Part shown: positions 12,330 through 23,432 of the stretch, piece by piece | Layout of the letters: every line of letters starts with the position of its first letter | Numbering within the stretch: the first letter of the stretch is position 1 | Assembly: GCA_036320915.1 (NCBI GenBank) | Contig: JAXBDG010000004.1 | Coordinates: 1,612,001 to 1,676,000 of the forward strand | Direction of reading: 5' to 3' | Length of the DNA: 64,000 nucleotides | DNA from: Linnemannia elongata | Lineage: Eukaryota > Mortierellomycota > Mortierellomycetes > Mortierellales > Mortierellaceae | Notes under the pieces: generated by a model | Database searches by the model: none | Told to the model about the DNA's origin: nothing | Seen by the model: the letters and a program-made list of their open reading frames with translations, nothing else | Position numbers and translations under genes: made by a program

Positions 12330-15112
12330 AGGAGGGGCATGTGTGTATGTATTGTGCGTGTGTGCGACGATAGATCGGATAGGTGTGGGTGAGGGTGGAT
12401 GGTGAGGATGGAGTTGGAGTGAGGTTGGATGGTGGCTCACTCTTTGTCCAATGTAAATATGTAAGGCAAGACTGACCGACTGAATTGACTCAATAATACT
12501 GTCTGCCCCCTTCCCTTTCTACAGGACATCCATCCCCCATGATTTCAACATCTCTTTTTACCCCATGTCTATGTGCATCTCTGTCTGTCTGTCTGCCTGT
12601 CCGATGACTTGTTTGAACAGAATCCGACATCATCATCATCATCATCATTCGACAGACAGTGGTATAGAATGAAGGAAGTGGACAGAGCGAAGAGGCATAG
12701 ACACTTAGAAAGGGCATGGGGTAATAGAATGCCGCGCCTTTTCACATTAGAATAAAGCTGAATCGGAGCCACCTTTTCGTTGACTTTCTTGGAAATAAAA
12801 ACACGATTAGTGAATACAATCATCTCTGCCTTCGCTTTAAAACTAACAGTAAGCAAGGAAAGAAGGCATGTAGGAAGGAGGGAGGGAGGGAAAGGAAGCA
12901 AAGGAATAATATGTGTGGTGATGGTGGTCGTCGTCGTGGTGTTGGTGTTGGAGTTGGTGTGGTGTTGTAGTAATGAGAACAACAAAAAGCAACAACAACG
13001 ATGAACACTATCTGGCTGTCCTTTTGAATGGATGTGGTGGCCCTTTTGCCTCATCTCGTTGTTTTGTGTTTGCTTAATTAGTTGCATAGAAAGAAAACAG
13101 CAATGCAGGATACACATGCAATAAAGCAGGACAAAGTGGAAGGAAGGCACTGTCAGTGATGCTTTTTTTGGCTCTTCGTCATCTTCTGGAAACACGAAGG
13201 AACTGTAGAGGGTGCCTGGAGGTTTGCGTCTTGATCATTGTCAGTTGGCCTAGAAACAATAGCATCGTTAGCAAGAGGCATGACTCCTTGAAAGTGAAGA
13301 AAAAAGAAGTGTTGAGGGCTACTTCAGTCACTCATGATCCGGAATGGCTTTATCATAATGCGGGATGGAAGCATTCATACTGTCATATCCAGCAGTAACG
13401 AAGAAACAATAACGACAATAATGGTTCCTCTGTCATTCGATTCGAGTAGAAGCATTCGTTAGATTGCATGTCCGAATCGCTGGTTGGTTCAACCAAGAAA
13501 AATGCAGGTGCCCTTTGGACAGTGCTACCTTGTTTTTGAGCGCTTTCACCTTTTTTGTTGTTGTTCTTGTTGTAGTCGCAGTGACATAAAAATATACCAT
13601 TCTTCGCTTAAGTCTGTGGTGCCAATGTTAGAGATGGGTATGCGGGTAAAGTATACATGCCTGGTGTCCATATCTGCCTTTTTTTTTTTTTAAGTCCGCA
13701 CCTTGCATTGTAGCGAGGTGCTCATTCACTCCACCCACACCCCTGTGGTCAAATTTTTTTTTTTTTCTTGTGCAACCACCTCCCTCTAAACCTTACGACG
13801 CGTCTTGACGTGTCAATTCACAACAACAACAAAAAATCGTCAACTAGAAAAGAACATACGCAACATCCACCTTTGATAACATAAAAGTAATGCCCTACAT
13901 TTATCTACTCTCACCTCAAAGGTGATCCTTTTTGCTGCACAAGGTAATGCTTCTAAGACTCTTTGATGCATTAGAGGGTACCTATTTGTTCTTTCTTGTT
14001 CTCCCTTCAGAACCCTTTTTTCATTTATACACATTTGTGAATCTATGAGGAGACAGAAAACAAAAAAGACATATATGTACACATTCATCATCTCTCTGTC
14101 TCCTTCCTTGTGTCAATATGCGTCGTTCCTTCCTGCTTATATTTTTTGATCATGCAACATTTTTTTTGGTTTTTTGCGAGAAAACATAACATCAACAAAT
14201 GTAAGCAGTTTGGGTTAAAAAGAATCATTGTGCAAGGCCGTAGTAAGATCATATTCCGTCTGTGAGTGTTTGAAAAAACCCTGCCCTGTTGATTTTTTTC
14301 TTTTTTCACAGCCAAGGAAAAGAAAAGGGTGTGGGTAAGGAGGAGAGGGGCAGGGAGCCCTCATGATGCATGATCGAAAAAAGAGAAGGAAGTGGGAACA
14401 CCTATTGACACGGTACTGAGTGCATTTTTTTTCTCTATCTCTATCTCTATCTATCTGTTCACTGCTGCTGCTCTTTTGGACCGACTTCGCTGGTTCGCCG
14501 TCAGTGCTTTTATTTTTTATTTTTATGTGAGCCTCCCGTACATATGTGTAAGTATGTGCGTTGACGTGGGATAGATAGGGCAAGGCATAGGCGACAGGCA
14601 AGAGACCAACAGTCCACAGACAACAGGCAACAGTTTTGACAGTCAGGCAACTGATCGACCGATGAGTGAGCGCGTGATCTGGTGCATTCACAGCCTAACA
14701 GCCCATCTACTCCCGCCGCCGTTTTTTTCTTATGTCGCTGTTGCACTTCTTCCGTCGCTTGCTTGTCTGCGCCAACCTTGCGTGCCTGTTTGCTGCAGAC
14801 GATAATGAGAGCATTTGCTCCTATTTGCAGTGGAGTGGACCCTTTTTTACCATTTTAGACCAGGTTAACCTATCATCGGAGGACACCGAAAAAAAAGAAA
14901 ACGAAGAAGGGGGATAGATAGGAAGAGGGGGCAGTCAGGGTAAAGCGCCGTCGGTCTACAAATCGCATGGAGAGAGGGGGAATAGTTCGGGTTATTCTCC
15001 TTCTTTGCCGCAGCCCTTTCCATTGCTGTCTATCCCCATAACCCCTCTCCAAACTCAGACAGTTTAGCACTAGATGTCTTAACGGGACCGCGTCTTTGTG
15101 CTTGAAAGGAAT

Positions 15113-15113
<1 letters not shown>

Positions 15114-15151
<38 letters not shown>
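15114..15151. repeat. Poly-A homopolymer, 38 bases
   Basis: The longest single-base run in the window. It is intergenic. Confidence 0.9.
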
Positions 15152-15152
<1 letters not shown>

Positions 15153-17249
15153 CACAAGGAGTATGGGGTGAGCATAGACGTAGCTTGCGACAAAGCACAA
15201 AGTCTTTCATCATGCAAAAAAAACGAAAAGAGTGCTAGAAGAGAGGAAAAGTGTATTTGAAATCGGGCTACCGATTTTTTTTCCTCCCCTCCTCCCATCC
15301 CCCTAGCTCAGATACCGCCAACCCACACCTCCCTTGGTGTTTTTATCTTTGTCCATTTTTTGTCAATAATTGATGAGCCCAGATCCCCCTCCTTCCTACC
15401 CTTTCCCTTTTCCTTTTCCTTTTTACTTTATTCAAACTCTTTTTTCTTCGCCACATTGACTAATGAACCAAGGACCACCTTCTTTATGCCGTTCTATCAA
15501 TCCATTTATGCCTTGTCTTTGTCTCTCTATTTCTCTCCCTCTCTGTCCTTGAGGTGAACAGGACAAGGCAGAAAAATTAACCACAGACCTCTTCTCCTTT
15601 TACCTGTGCAACATCGGAATTTGAACGCGTTTCGTCCATCGCCATGCCCTCTTTTTTTTCTGACGTCAATAATGATCCTGCTCATCATGTTCTTTCTCGC
15701 CCTACATAAACCCTTTGGGTGCTTGAAGATGCAAACGAAGGAAAAATGAACGAAAGAGGCGAAAGGAGAGGGTTCGAGACTTATGAAGTGAATTAACACA
15801 CTATTGGTGAGGTAGCCTTTTCCCCCCTTCTACCACCAAACAAGTTCTTTTCTACGTTTCGATTTCAATGTCGACGACGACATTACGCCCTTGATCCTCG
15901 AAGAAAATCAGCTTGCTGATTTGATGATATTATGATGTCAATTCTAAGTTGCGAACATAAGAGCTGCTTGAAGGAGGGGTTCGTTTCATGACATCGATGA
16001 CGAGCATTGGACTTTCAATCCGAACCAGTCCTTTCTTTTTCTTTTGAAAGTTCAATGGCTGTGGCTGTACCTGAGATCGCATTTGGTGGTACACGTGATG
16101 ATTTTTTACATAACCCTTGCTTATTTTTTTTGCGACTGGAAGGAAATATATCAAGCAAGCATCATTCACAAAAGAGACGACGGTGCAAGGGCTTGGGATC
16201 CCTGGCGTTGTTGGCCGAAGTTCATACTCCCAATCTGGAGGTGCAGGATTCGGTACCAGCAAAATACATAACTGCATATGATTCTGCTGTGGATTATTGA
16301 AGGATACCAGGGGTTGGCTCCCCCTTGTGAGCGAGTTTGGGGCGTCATACCAACTGCACAGGATTTATGCCATGGGATATTAAATCAGCCCTGAGAACGA
16401 GGACGAGACTCGTGGAAGGAGGATGGTAGGCTAGTAACCCAAAATTCCAAGCAAGGGCTGTTAGAGCAGTTGTGAGATGCCTAATGCCGAATCATAGAAC
16501 GGGGTGATATGAAAAAGGAACAAGTCTGGACAAGGCACAAGAATCTTTCAGGACAAGGACTACAAGTTCAAACGGAACCAACCGTCTGCCTATGCGGGAA
16601 TCTCACACATAATAGCCCTAGCGGTAAAAGAACAAATCTCGCAAACCAAGCACCGCAAAGGCCACCGAGAAAAGGATCAGGGAACATTTTAGACCGAAAC
16701 CAACCAGGCCCCACGAAAGGCAGACAGTACTACGATCTGTCACGTGGCTAGAATCCCATGAAGACGGCATGTAAGAGAGAGGAATAACGTTCTATCAAAA
16801 AAAGAGCTTGAATTCTGACCCAAGGTTTGGGTTGAGCCAACAGCTATGCGCCATCGATTCTTCTATTTACTTTTTTTTTGTAAAGTTTAATCCATAATGA
16901 AATGACAGCCTACGTGGCATATTTTATTGGCATGGTCAAACTCGCACCCTTTGTGCTCCTTGCGTTCACCTTGGTATCCAACTCCCAGGATCCTCGTTCC
17001 TACCTGGTATCGCTCACCTATTCTACAATCCTCTATGTAAAGAACATAAAAATGCCCCTATTCTTTGTTCTCGCTTGTAAATATCATGGAAATAAGCATC
17101 CTTGCGTCTGCCATCACTCGCCGTCTTTTCTTCCTCCTCACTACCATCCAGAAGCACTCACTCTTCTCACAACCTCATTTCCTTGCGCCTTCGTCTGAAT
17201 TCCTCATTTCTTCCACTTACTCCATCATACCATCATCACCACCCTCGCC

Positions 17250-18958
17250 ATGGCAGAAATAACCAACGCCGTACAGGAACAACAGGATCAACCAAAACAA
17301 TACCCCATCCTGTGGTGGACAATATGGTTCCGCCAAACCATCGAGGAAGGTCGAATCATCAACAACTGTGGTCTCCCCTATTCCTGCAAATTCACACTGG
17401 ACCGGAAACTGTACGATGAGTCCAAGATCATCATCGCCCACGCCCCGAGTTTCCAATTCGACTTTCCTCATCTCGGTGATGTCAAGTCTGGTAGAAAGGC
17501 TCTCCTCCTTAACACGCGTAAGTACCGTCCAATTGATTTCAAGAAAATCGAATATTTTGCTGTGGTCTGATTCTGTCCATCAATTTCTCTAACGGTCGCC
17601 CCAGTCCTCACGCTGCAATTGCTTTTTTTTTATCTACCCATCAACAACAGTCGAAGCGCCTCAGGATTTCCAGATCAACTCACGATGGACGGATATCTTC
17701 ACCCATCTTTGGTCATACTCGTTCGGGACCGCCGACTTTGTAGAGTCACACTTCATGTCCGGACGAGGAAAGGGCAGCCTCATAGACTCTATCCTCGCCA
17801 AACCAATGTACACCATCCAAGAAAAGAATGCCTTTCGAATGAACTTGGCACCCATCGCATGGATAGTCAGCAATTGTAATGCCAGGAACGGACGCCACTA
17901 TTATGTCGAGCAGCTGTTGAAGTACGTCAATGTCGACATCTATCGCAACTGTATGGATAACAAGGACTGGCCAGTACATCCAGGTAAAAAGAAATGGACA
18001 AGTGCCAATTTACCCATGCTGCTATTTCTATCTCTTCACTACAAGGCGGTCTAACTCGACCACAATTCTTATCCCTCAATTTAAAGATGGACGGCGGTTT
18101 GAACCTCATGAGGTGGTAGGGCGGTACAAGTTCTACCTCAGCATCGAGAACAACAATTGCGATGACTATGTGACCGAAAAGATTCAACGCCCCTACTCTG
18201 TGGGTGTTGTGCCCATCCTGGATGGACCCAAGGACTACTCCCGCTTCCTGGCGACCAACCACTCCTCTATTCGACTGGACGACTTTGCAACATCTAAGCA
18301 ACTCGCAGAATGCATTCTTGAGCTGGACCAGGACGACGACGCCTACATGAAATACTTGGATTATAAGGAATCCACCACACCAATTGAGTCGTTGCTCCAC
18401 CCAAAGCTGCTCGAGTCGTTTGATGTCCCCCAAGGAACTTGGGGACCCGACGGAGACGGAGCTCGTTGTGGAATCTGCAAAATGGCACGCGACATGGCCG
18501 AAGGCGCCTACCAGTTCAACTCTAGCAAGGTCATCGGCGCCGACACGACCTGCAACATGGAAAAATGGTCGCGTATCGGTCAGGAACCTGAATTTATTGA
18601 ACAGGAAGCCGAGCGTATGAGAAAAGCCGAGCGTATGAGACAAGAAGCCGAGAATATGAGACTAAAGACCGAGCGTATAAGACTAGAGACCGAGCGTATG
18701 AGACTAGAGACCGAGCGTCTTAGGGAGGAAGCCGAGCTGCATTGGTGGCTCGCTGCTGTGGTGGTGGCCCTGGGTGTCCTTACATGCGTGATTCTTATCG
18801 CTGTCTGCTACAAGAATCGTAGGGCGAGACGGTCTCTCCAGGCGCTCGGGAACAACTTGACGCCGGATAGTTGGAGAGAGAAGACAATGGATGATGATAT
18901 CGAGAGTATGGAGGATTACCGGCTTCTGAGATTGGAAAACGAGGACTTGAACTCGTAG
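17250..18958 (+). CDS. GT10-family alpha-fucosyltransferase with C-terminal coiled coil and membrane anchor
   Basis: Three exons in phase: 17250-17517, 17651-17983, 18087-18958, giving 490 residues. Residues about 210-250 carry the GT10 donor-site block (RYKFYLSIEN, then DDYVTEKI, then a VPILDGP turn and LDDF). This matches alpha-1,3-fucosyltransferases, which move fucose from GDP-fucose to glycans in the Golgi. Upstream segments fit the N-terminal GT10 lobe. After the catalytic part come about 50 residues of heptad-like ERMRLE repeats (about 369-418), then one membrane helix (about 420-442), basic residues KNRRARR and an acidic tail. No N-terminal membrane helix or signal peptide is seen from the start at 17250, which has a good context (GCCATGG). 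A hydrophobic frame at 16902-17198 in the same phase could be an unrecognised first exon. The next gene downstream is a sugar-nucleotide transporter of the GDP-fucose type. Confidence 0.88.
18605..18735 (+). repeat. Degenerate 21-bp repeats encoding a coiled coil
   Basis: Six or so units of 21 bases (one of 18) based on GCC/ACC-GAG-CGT-ATG-AGA-CTA-GAG. They encode heptads such as TERMRLE directly before the membrane helix of the fucosyltransferase. Units stay recognisable at DNA level, so the expansion looks recent. Confidence 0.8.
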
Positions 18959-19077
18959 ATTTGATTTACCATATTTAATACCATACTTTTCGCATTCTGT
19001 TATGTTGGTAGACTTGAACTCATAGATTTGTTTTACCATATTTAATACCATCTTTTTCGCATTCTGCTATGTTGGTG
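18944..19077 (+). repeat. 67-bp direct tandem duplication over the stop codon
   Basis: Two copies, 18944-19010 and 19011-19077, differ at about five positions. Copy one starts with the last codons of the fucosyltransferase (GACTTGAACTCGTAG). Copy two repeats these with CATAG, so it lies in the 3' UTR. Confidence 0.85.
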
Positions 19078-20308
19078 CAGTTGAGTAGGAGATGTGGAGG
19101 GGCCAGACGCAACCTTCGAGAAACGTGAATGGTGTCTTGGGCTTGTCTTCGCCTAAATCGGACCGGCGAATAGGTGAGTCTAAAGCTGGATCCGACAGAG
19201 GCGGTGTTTACTGAGGGCGACTGGAGATCTTGGATGACGATGGACCTGCGCTGAGGTGGCGCGTTTAGGACTCTCTGGCTTTATCGAATGTCGACGGTGA
19301 CGGCGAAGAACCGCCCGCGCGATCTCAGATTTGTCCAGTTGTGTCGTGAATGGTGATATGATTGAGAAAAACTGGAGCGGTTTCCACGGAAGAGGCTATT
19401 CTTGACATTGGCTAAGACAGGTATTAGCGACCATCGGTGAAGAAGGTGTAGTGTGGGCCTGGGTCATAATAGAAGAGTTCTATAATTTCGACATACTCAC
19501 GAAGGACCGAGTCTTTATGGTCGAAGACATCCAAGGAGAGCTTGCTGGAGATCTGGTGATACTACAGCTCTTACTGTAGCTCGTCCTTAGACAACAACTA
19601 CCCCGAGTTCAACTACAATATCAATGGATGGGCTTTATTCACCAATTCAAACCTCATCCTGAGAAAACGGTATGTCTCAGTTTGCATCAGTGATAACTTA
19701 AAATAAACTACCTTGATAGTATCTGTGCAACCAATGTTCTCATATGTCGTGTAAATTGGGAAAAATAATAAATGGAATGAGGGGATCAAGTAATCAGGAC
19801 CAACCTCTAGCAACCAGTCAGCCTTTATCTAATGAGAGTCCAAAGTGTTCCCTTGACCAGCACAATGAACGTTCTCAGAACCATAACAAAACACAGGTAC
19901 ATACAAAAGCTCAAGATTCCTCCGATGATTTAGAGCTCAATCCACGAGTAAGAAGAGCTGAACCGCGCGATACAAATTTTTCCGTTAAGCGCTGCACTTG
20001 GATTGGGTGTGCGTGTGTATGTGTGTGTGTTGTGTGGCTAAGATGAAGTGCAGTGCAGGGTTCTGTCTATTTTTACTTTTCGTCTTCCTTTCTCTACTCC
20101 GTCCGAGACCCAGCCCATTCGACGACTCTCAGTTCAGGCACACAGAGGGACAGTCACTATCACTATCGGCAGGTAATTAGAACAAACGATTTTTCTGCAA
20201 CTGCTTTCATACCTTCTTTGCTATCTCTCCTCCGCTTCCATCATCCTCTCCATCCCCTCCCCACTCATCCTCCCCCTTCCCCTTCTTTCACATCCATTCA
20301 CATCCACC
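19078..20308. other. Spacer between fucosyltransferase and transporter, with coding-like relics
   Basis: No intact gene. On the minus strand, about 19560 down to 19430 reads as plausible protein (words such as KLSLDVFDHKDSVLRE and YYDPGPHYTFFTDGR) after a CTGTAG acceptor-like site. About 19435-19280 continues in another frame (IPVLANVKNSLFRGN), interrupted by stops and frame changes. This looks like a decayed gene I cannot name. The last 120 bases are the C/T-rich leader of the transporter. Confidence 0.45.
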
Positions 20309-22000
20309 ATGGCCAACTTAAACAAGCTTGGACTCAACGAACGCCAGCAGGTGTTCCTTGTAGTGGCATTTTATATGGCGAGTACTCTCTTTGTTCTCAT
20401 CGTCGCACAGTTTTTTTTCCCTAGTAGTAGACTTGAATGGTGCTTTTTCGCCTTCTGTAAGGGATCGATATGCTAATACGGCTATTGGAATCCCTTTGTC
20501 TTTTATCCAACTAATAGGTCACAGCCCTGGTGATGGTTTCCGTCAACAAGGTACCGTTTCTTATCTTAATCGACGAAAATGGAGTGGATAGTGAAGGAGC
20601 AACAAGGCTGGAACGACTCTAAGTCCTTCAATTACGCAAGAAAGAGATAAAGGCGAGGCATTGACGACAGCGAGAGCAAGGATATCAACAGGGAGAGCTA
20701 TGGGACCGACAGATGATGACAGATGAACAGGCCAGAGTGATTGCCAAAGTGTCATCAGGTTCAGCGGCATCTTCATCATCTCCATCTTGAACATCTTGAC
20801 TGACCACACAAAAATTTATGTTTTCCATCAATTAGTGGGCACTGAACACTCTGTCGCTTCCTTGGCTCTTGCTTTGGTGCCAGATGGCCATTGCCGTCCT
20901 TCTGTTGAAGATTACCGACTATGCAGGATTCCTCAAGATGCCCATTATCCAGAAGGACGTTGCCAAGGCATTGATCCCCTTGATCTCCATTAACGTCCTT
21001 GGCCTTGGTGTCAACACCCTCTGCCTGGTCTACGTCGACACCTCTTTCTATCAAGTAATTGTTAATTGCATATCTTTAGTTCAGTTATTCATTTTAGTCT
21101 GGAGCCAAAGAACAAAGAGCCCAGGGTCTAAGGAACTAGCGGGGACTATTATGAACTAACCTGCACTGTCGCTTATTCATGGAAATAGATTGCTCGTGGA
21201 TTGGTCCTCCCTTTCACCGTCATTTTCGCCTACACCCTTCTCGGACAGGCGTCCTCCAAGCTTGTCCTCGGAGCATGCTTCATCGTCTTTTGCGGATTCT
21301 ACACTGGAGTCACCTCGGAGCTCAATGTTTCCCAGTTGGGTATCTTCTTTGGCGTTGTTTCTTCTATCACCACCTCCCTCCACGCCATTGTCATCAAGAA
21401 GTCACTCGGCGCTGTCAACAACTCTTCGATCGACCTTGTCTACTACAACAACGCACTTTCCTTGTTGGCTACCACTCCCATCTTCTTCTTGAGCGGCGAG
21501 TACTCAGAGGTCATGCTTCGCCTTAACGAGGAGGGCTTTGCTGCCTTCCATAGCTTCCTCTTTGCCGCCTTTGTCACCGGTATCTTTGGATTTTTGATCA
21601 ACTTGGCCGGTTTCTTGCAAATCTCCAAGACCTCGCCCACCACCCACATGGTTTCCGGAGCTGTCCGTGGAGTGTAAGTCTCTTACTACAGCCAATTCCA
21701 TTTTGCACTGCTATTTTCAAATTGCCCCTTTTTTTTATTGGACTGACCAGGCTTGGTGCTGACCTTATCCTCTTTCTATTTGTTATTAGCCTTCAAACTC
21801 TTCTTGGATACTATGCCTTCAACGACATCATCACTTCTGGACGTCTCATCGGCATCGTTTTGATTCTTGGAGGAGGCGCTCTTTATACCTATGCCAAGGA
21901 CCAAGAGATGAAGGCCAACACCAAGCCCACCTACATCCCCATGACCCAGCAGGATGCTGATGACGATGATGGCGATCGCAACAAGGTCGGACGTGCTTAA
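20309..22000 (+). CDS. Nucleotide-sugar transporter, GDP-fucose (SLC35C1) type
   Basis: Five exons, about 337 residues: 20309-20381, 20525-20550, 20836-21054, 21189-21673, 21790-22000. The boundary of the first intron is uncertain; ends at 20392 and 20518 also keep phase and give 343 residues. About ten hydrophobic helices are seen. The pattern SVNKW in the first helix, SFYQIARGLVLPFTV, LHAIVIKKSLGAV, YYNNALSLL, then THMVSGAVRGVLQTLLGY and GGGALYTYAKDQEMK matches the SLC35C family, especially SLC35C1. Such proteins exchange GDP-fucose for GMP across the Golgi membrane. The acidic hydrophilic tail faces the cytosol. The gene follows a GT10 fucosyltransferase on the same strand, which supports fucose as substrate; the substrate itself is not proved by sequence. 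An AATAAA-like word lies near 22250. Confidence 0.85.
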
Positions 22001-23432
22001 GAAGCCCCTTCATTTCGCGATCGTTTTTTCATCCCTATCATGAACAGGGATAACAAAGTAACAAGCGACAACCAAAAACAAAGCATTGGAACACCGGCCA
22101 ACTTCCCTTTCTATTATTTCACGATCACGCATATCATGACTCTCTTTCCTGCACTCAGCACACCTTGATACCTCTTTCTTTTCATGTCAGTTATTGTTTC
22201 TTTTTCTTGTTTTTTCACGTTTTCATTTTGGCTGGGCCGAACGAATAGCATAATAAATCAACCTCATAGACTTTCAATTTTTCACTGGCTGGCTCTCATT
22301 TTGTAACCCCGTACCTTCGTAGTACTCCAACACACGCGCCTAGACCCATCCATCAAGCCTTGTCCCTCCTTACTCTTAACTGTACAACCTTTCTTCTTTC
22401 TGCAAGACGACATTCAGAATCACACAAGAGTCCGGAAGTTGTCATCCACCTATCGCTAAAGCCACCTCTCCCTTCATGCTCAGGTTCCTCAAGCTATACT
22501 GTTACAATCACGCACACGTCCTTCAAAGACATTCTAGAGCGTTTCACAAGGCTGCATCATTCATCTGTGCTCCTTAATCAAGGCAGCAATATAAGAGGAG
22601 TAGACATGAGAGAAGAGGAAGAGGGACATATCAGCGAATCGACTGTCATACGAAGGCTACTTTCAAGTTGAGGGTAACCGCGACCGTATTGCATGTCAAA
22701 TAGAAACTCCAACGGGTCCATCCCCCTTGTTCATTATGGCCCAGCCAATGGGGACATCAGCCTGCGATCGAAATGCACACAGACCCAGACAGAACCAAAG
22801 GAACGGCGTGCTATTCTTCATTGGGTGTAGCATGCAGCTTATTCAAGCAAGGAAACAGAGTTCAAGAGTAAAGCGACAGAGCAAGTGAGAGGGGAAGACT
22901 GGCGTAGTCAAACTGCGGATTTTTGAGCGTTGTTCCTGAGAAAGTTGCAATTAGGAAGAAATCTTGCCTATTCGATGATTGTCCCACTTGCCCATGCGGA
23001 GTCCTTCCTTGCCACTTTCCGTTACCCTTTCGTGTTCTTTCGCCGGATGGCTCCTTTTCTCCGTATCCAGTTCTCATGCACCTCATCCAGTGACGATATC
23101 GTAAACAAGCACGACTCCCTTGAGTCGCAATTGTGGCCTTATTCAGCAAGAACGAGGCGCGGTCAAGGGAGAAAACCCAATAGATATTAAGGTTCACACC
23201 GTACACGAGTGGTATAAAAGGGAGCGACTCCTCCCATTCAGACAAGGTTCTCCTCACGCCGCTTTTTTTTCCCTTCACTCCCCTTTCCCTCGGGTGCAAA
23301 AGTAGGACCGCCTCTCTCTCTCTTTCTGACCTTTTATCTTCTCCTCTACTCCCTTTGTTTTTCTTTCTTTTTTTTTTCTTTCTTTTTTTTTTCTTCCTTC
23401 TCTCTCTCTCTCTCCTCCAGCCTTTGATACTA
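22001..23432. other. Intergenic region before ABC transporter
   Basis: No gene supported. The last 200 bases contain TATAAAAG and a CT-rich tract with CT dinucleotide runs (about 23310-23415), taken as the ABC transporter promoter and leader. Confidence 0.6.
23213..23220 (+). promoter_or_regulatory. TATA box candidate of ABCC transporter gene
   Basis: TATAAAAG lies 213 bases upstream of the start codon at 23433 and is followed by a long CT-rich leader. Confidence 0.45.

Larger units (their letters stand above)
10334..17249. other. Gene-poor tract of about 6.9 kb
   Basis: From 10334 to about 11700 the minus strand is strongly pyrimidine-rich (purine-rich on +), which fits the promoter and leader of the zinc-finger gene. 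The rest holds simple repeats: AGAT tetranucleotides near 11115-11135, a GA run at 12289-12324, CAT triplets near 12630-12650, and poly-A at 15114-15151. Several open frames of 60 to 200 codons exist, but they are low-complexity or lack start and splice context. Weak coding-like patches occur at about 13150-13450 (-) and 16040-16270 (both strands), with no consistent frame. I see no supported gene. Confidence 0.55.

Noticed and set aside
13150..13500. Minus-strand frame with a hydrophobic stretch (IIVVIVSSLLLDM) resembling a transporter start
   Set aside because: The apparent donor and acceptor do not keep frame, and nothing follows; probably chance or too decayed to call.
16007..16300. Several overlapping coding-like frames on both strands
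   Set aside because: No frame is consistent and there is no ATG context or splice pair.
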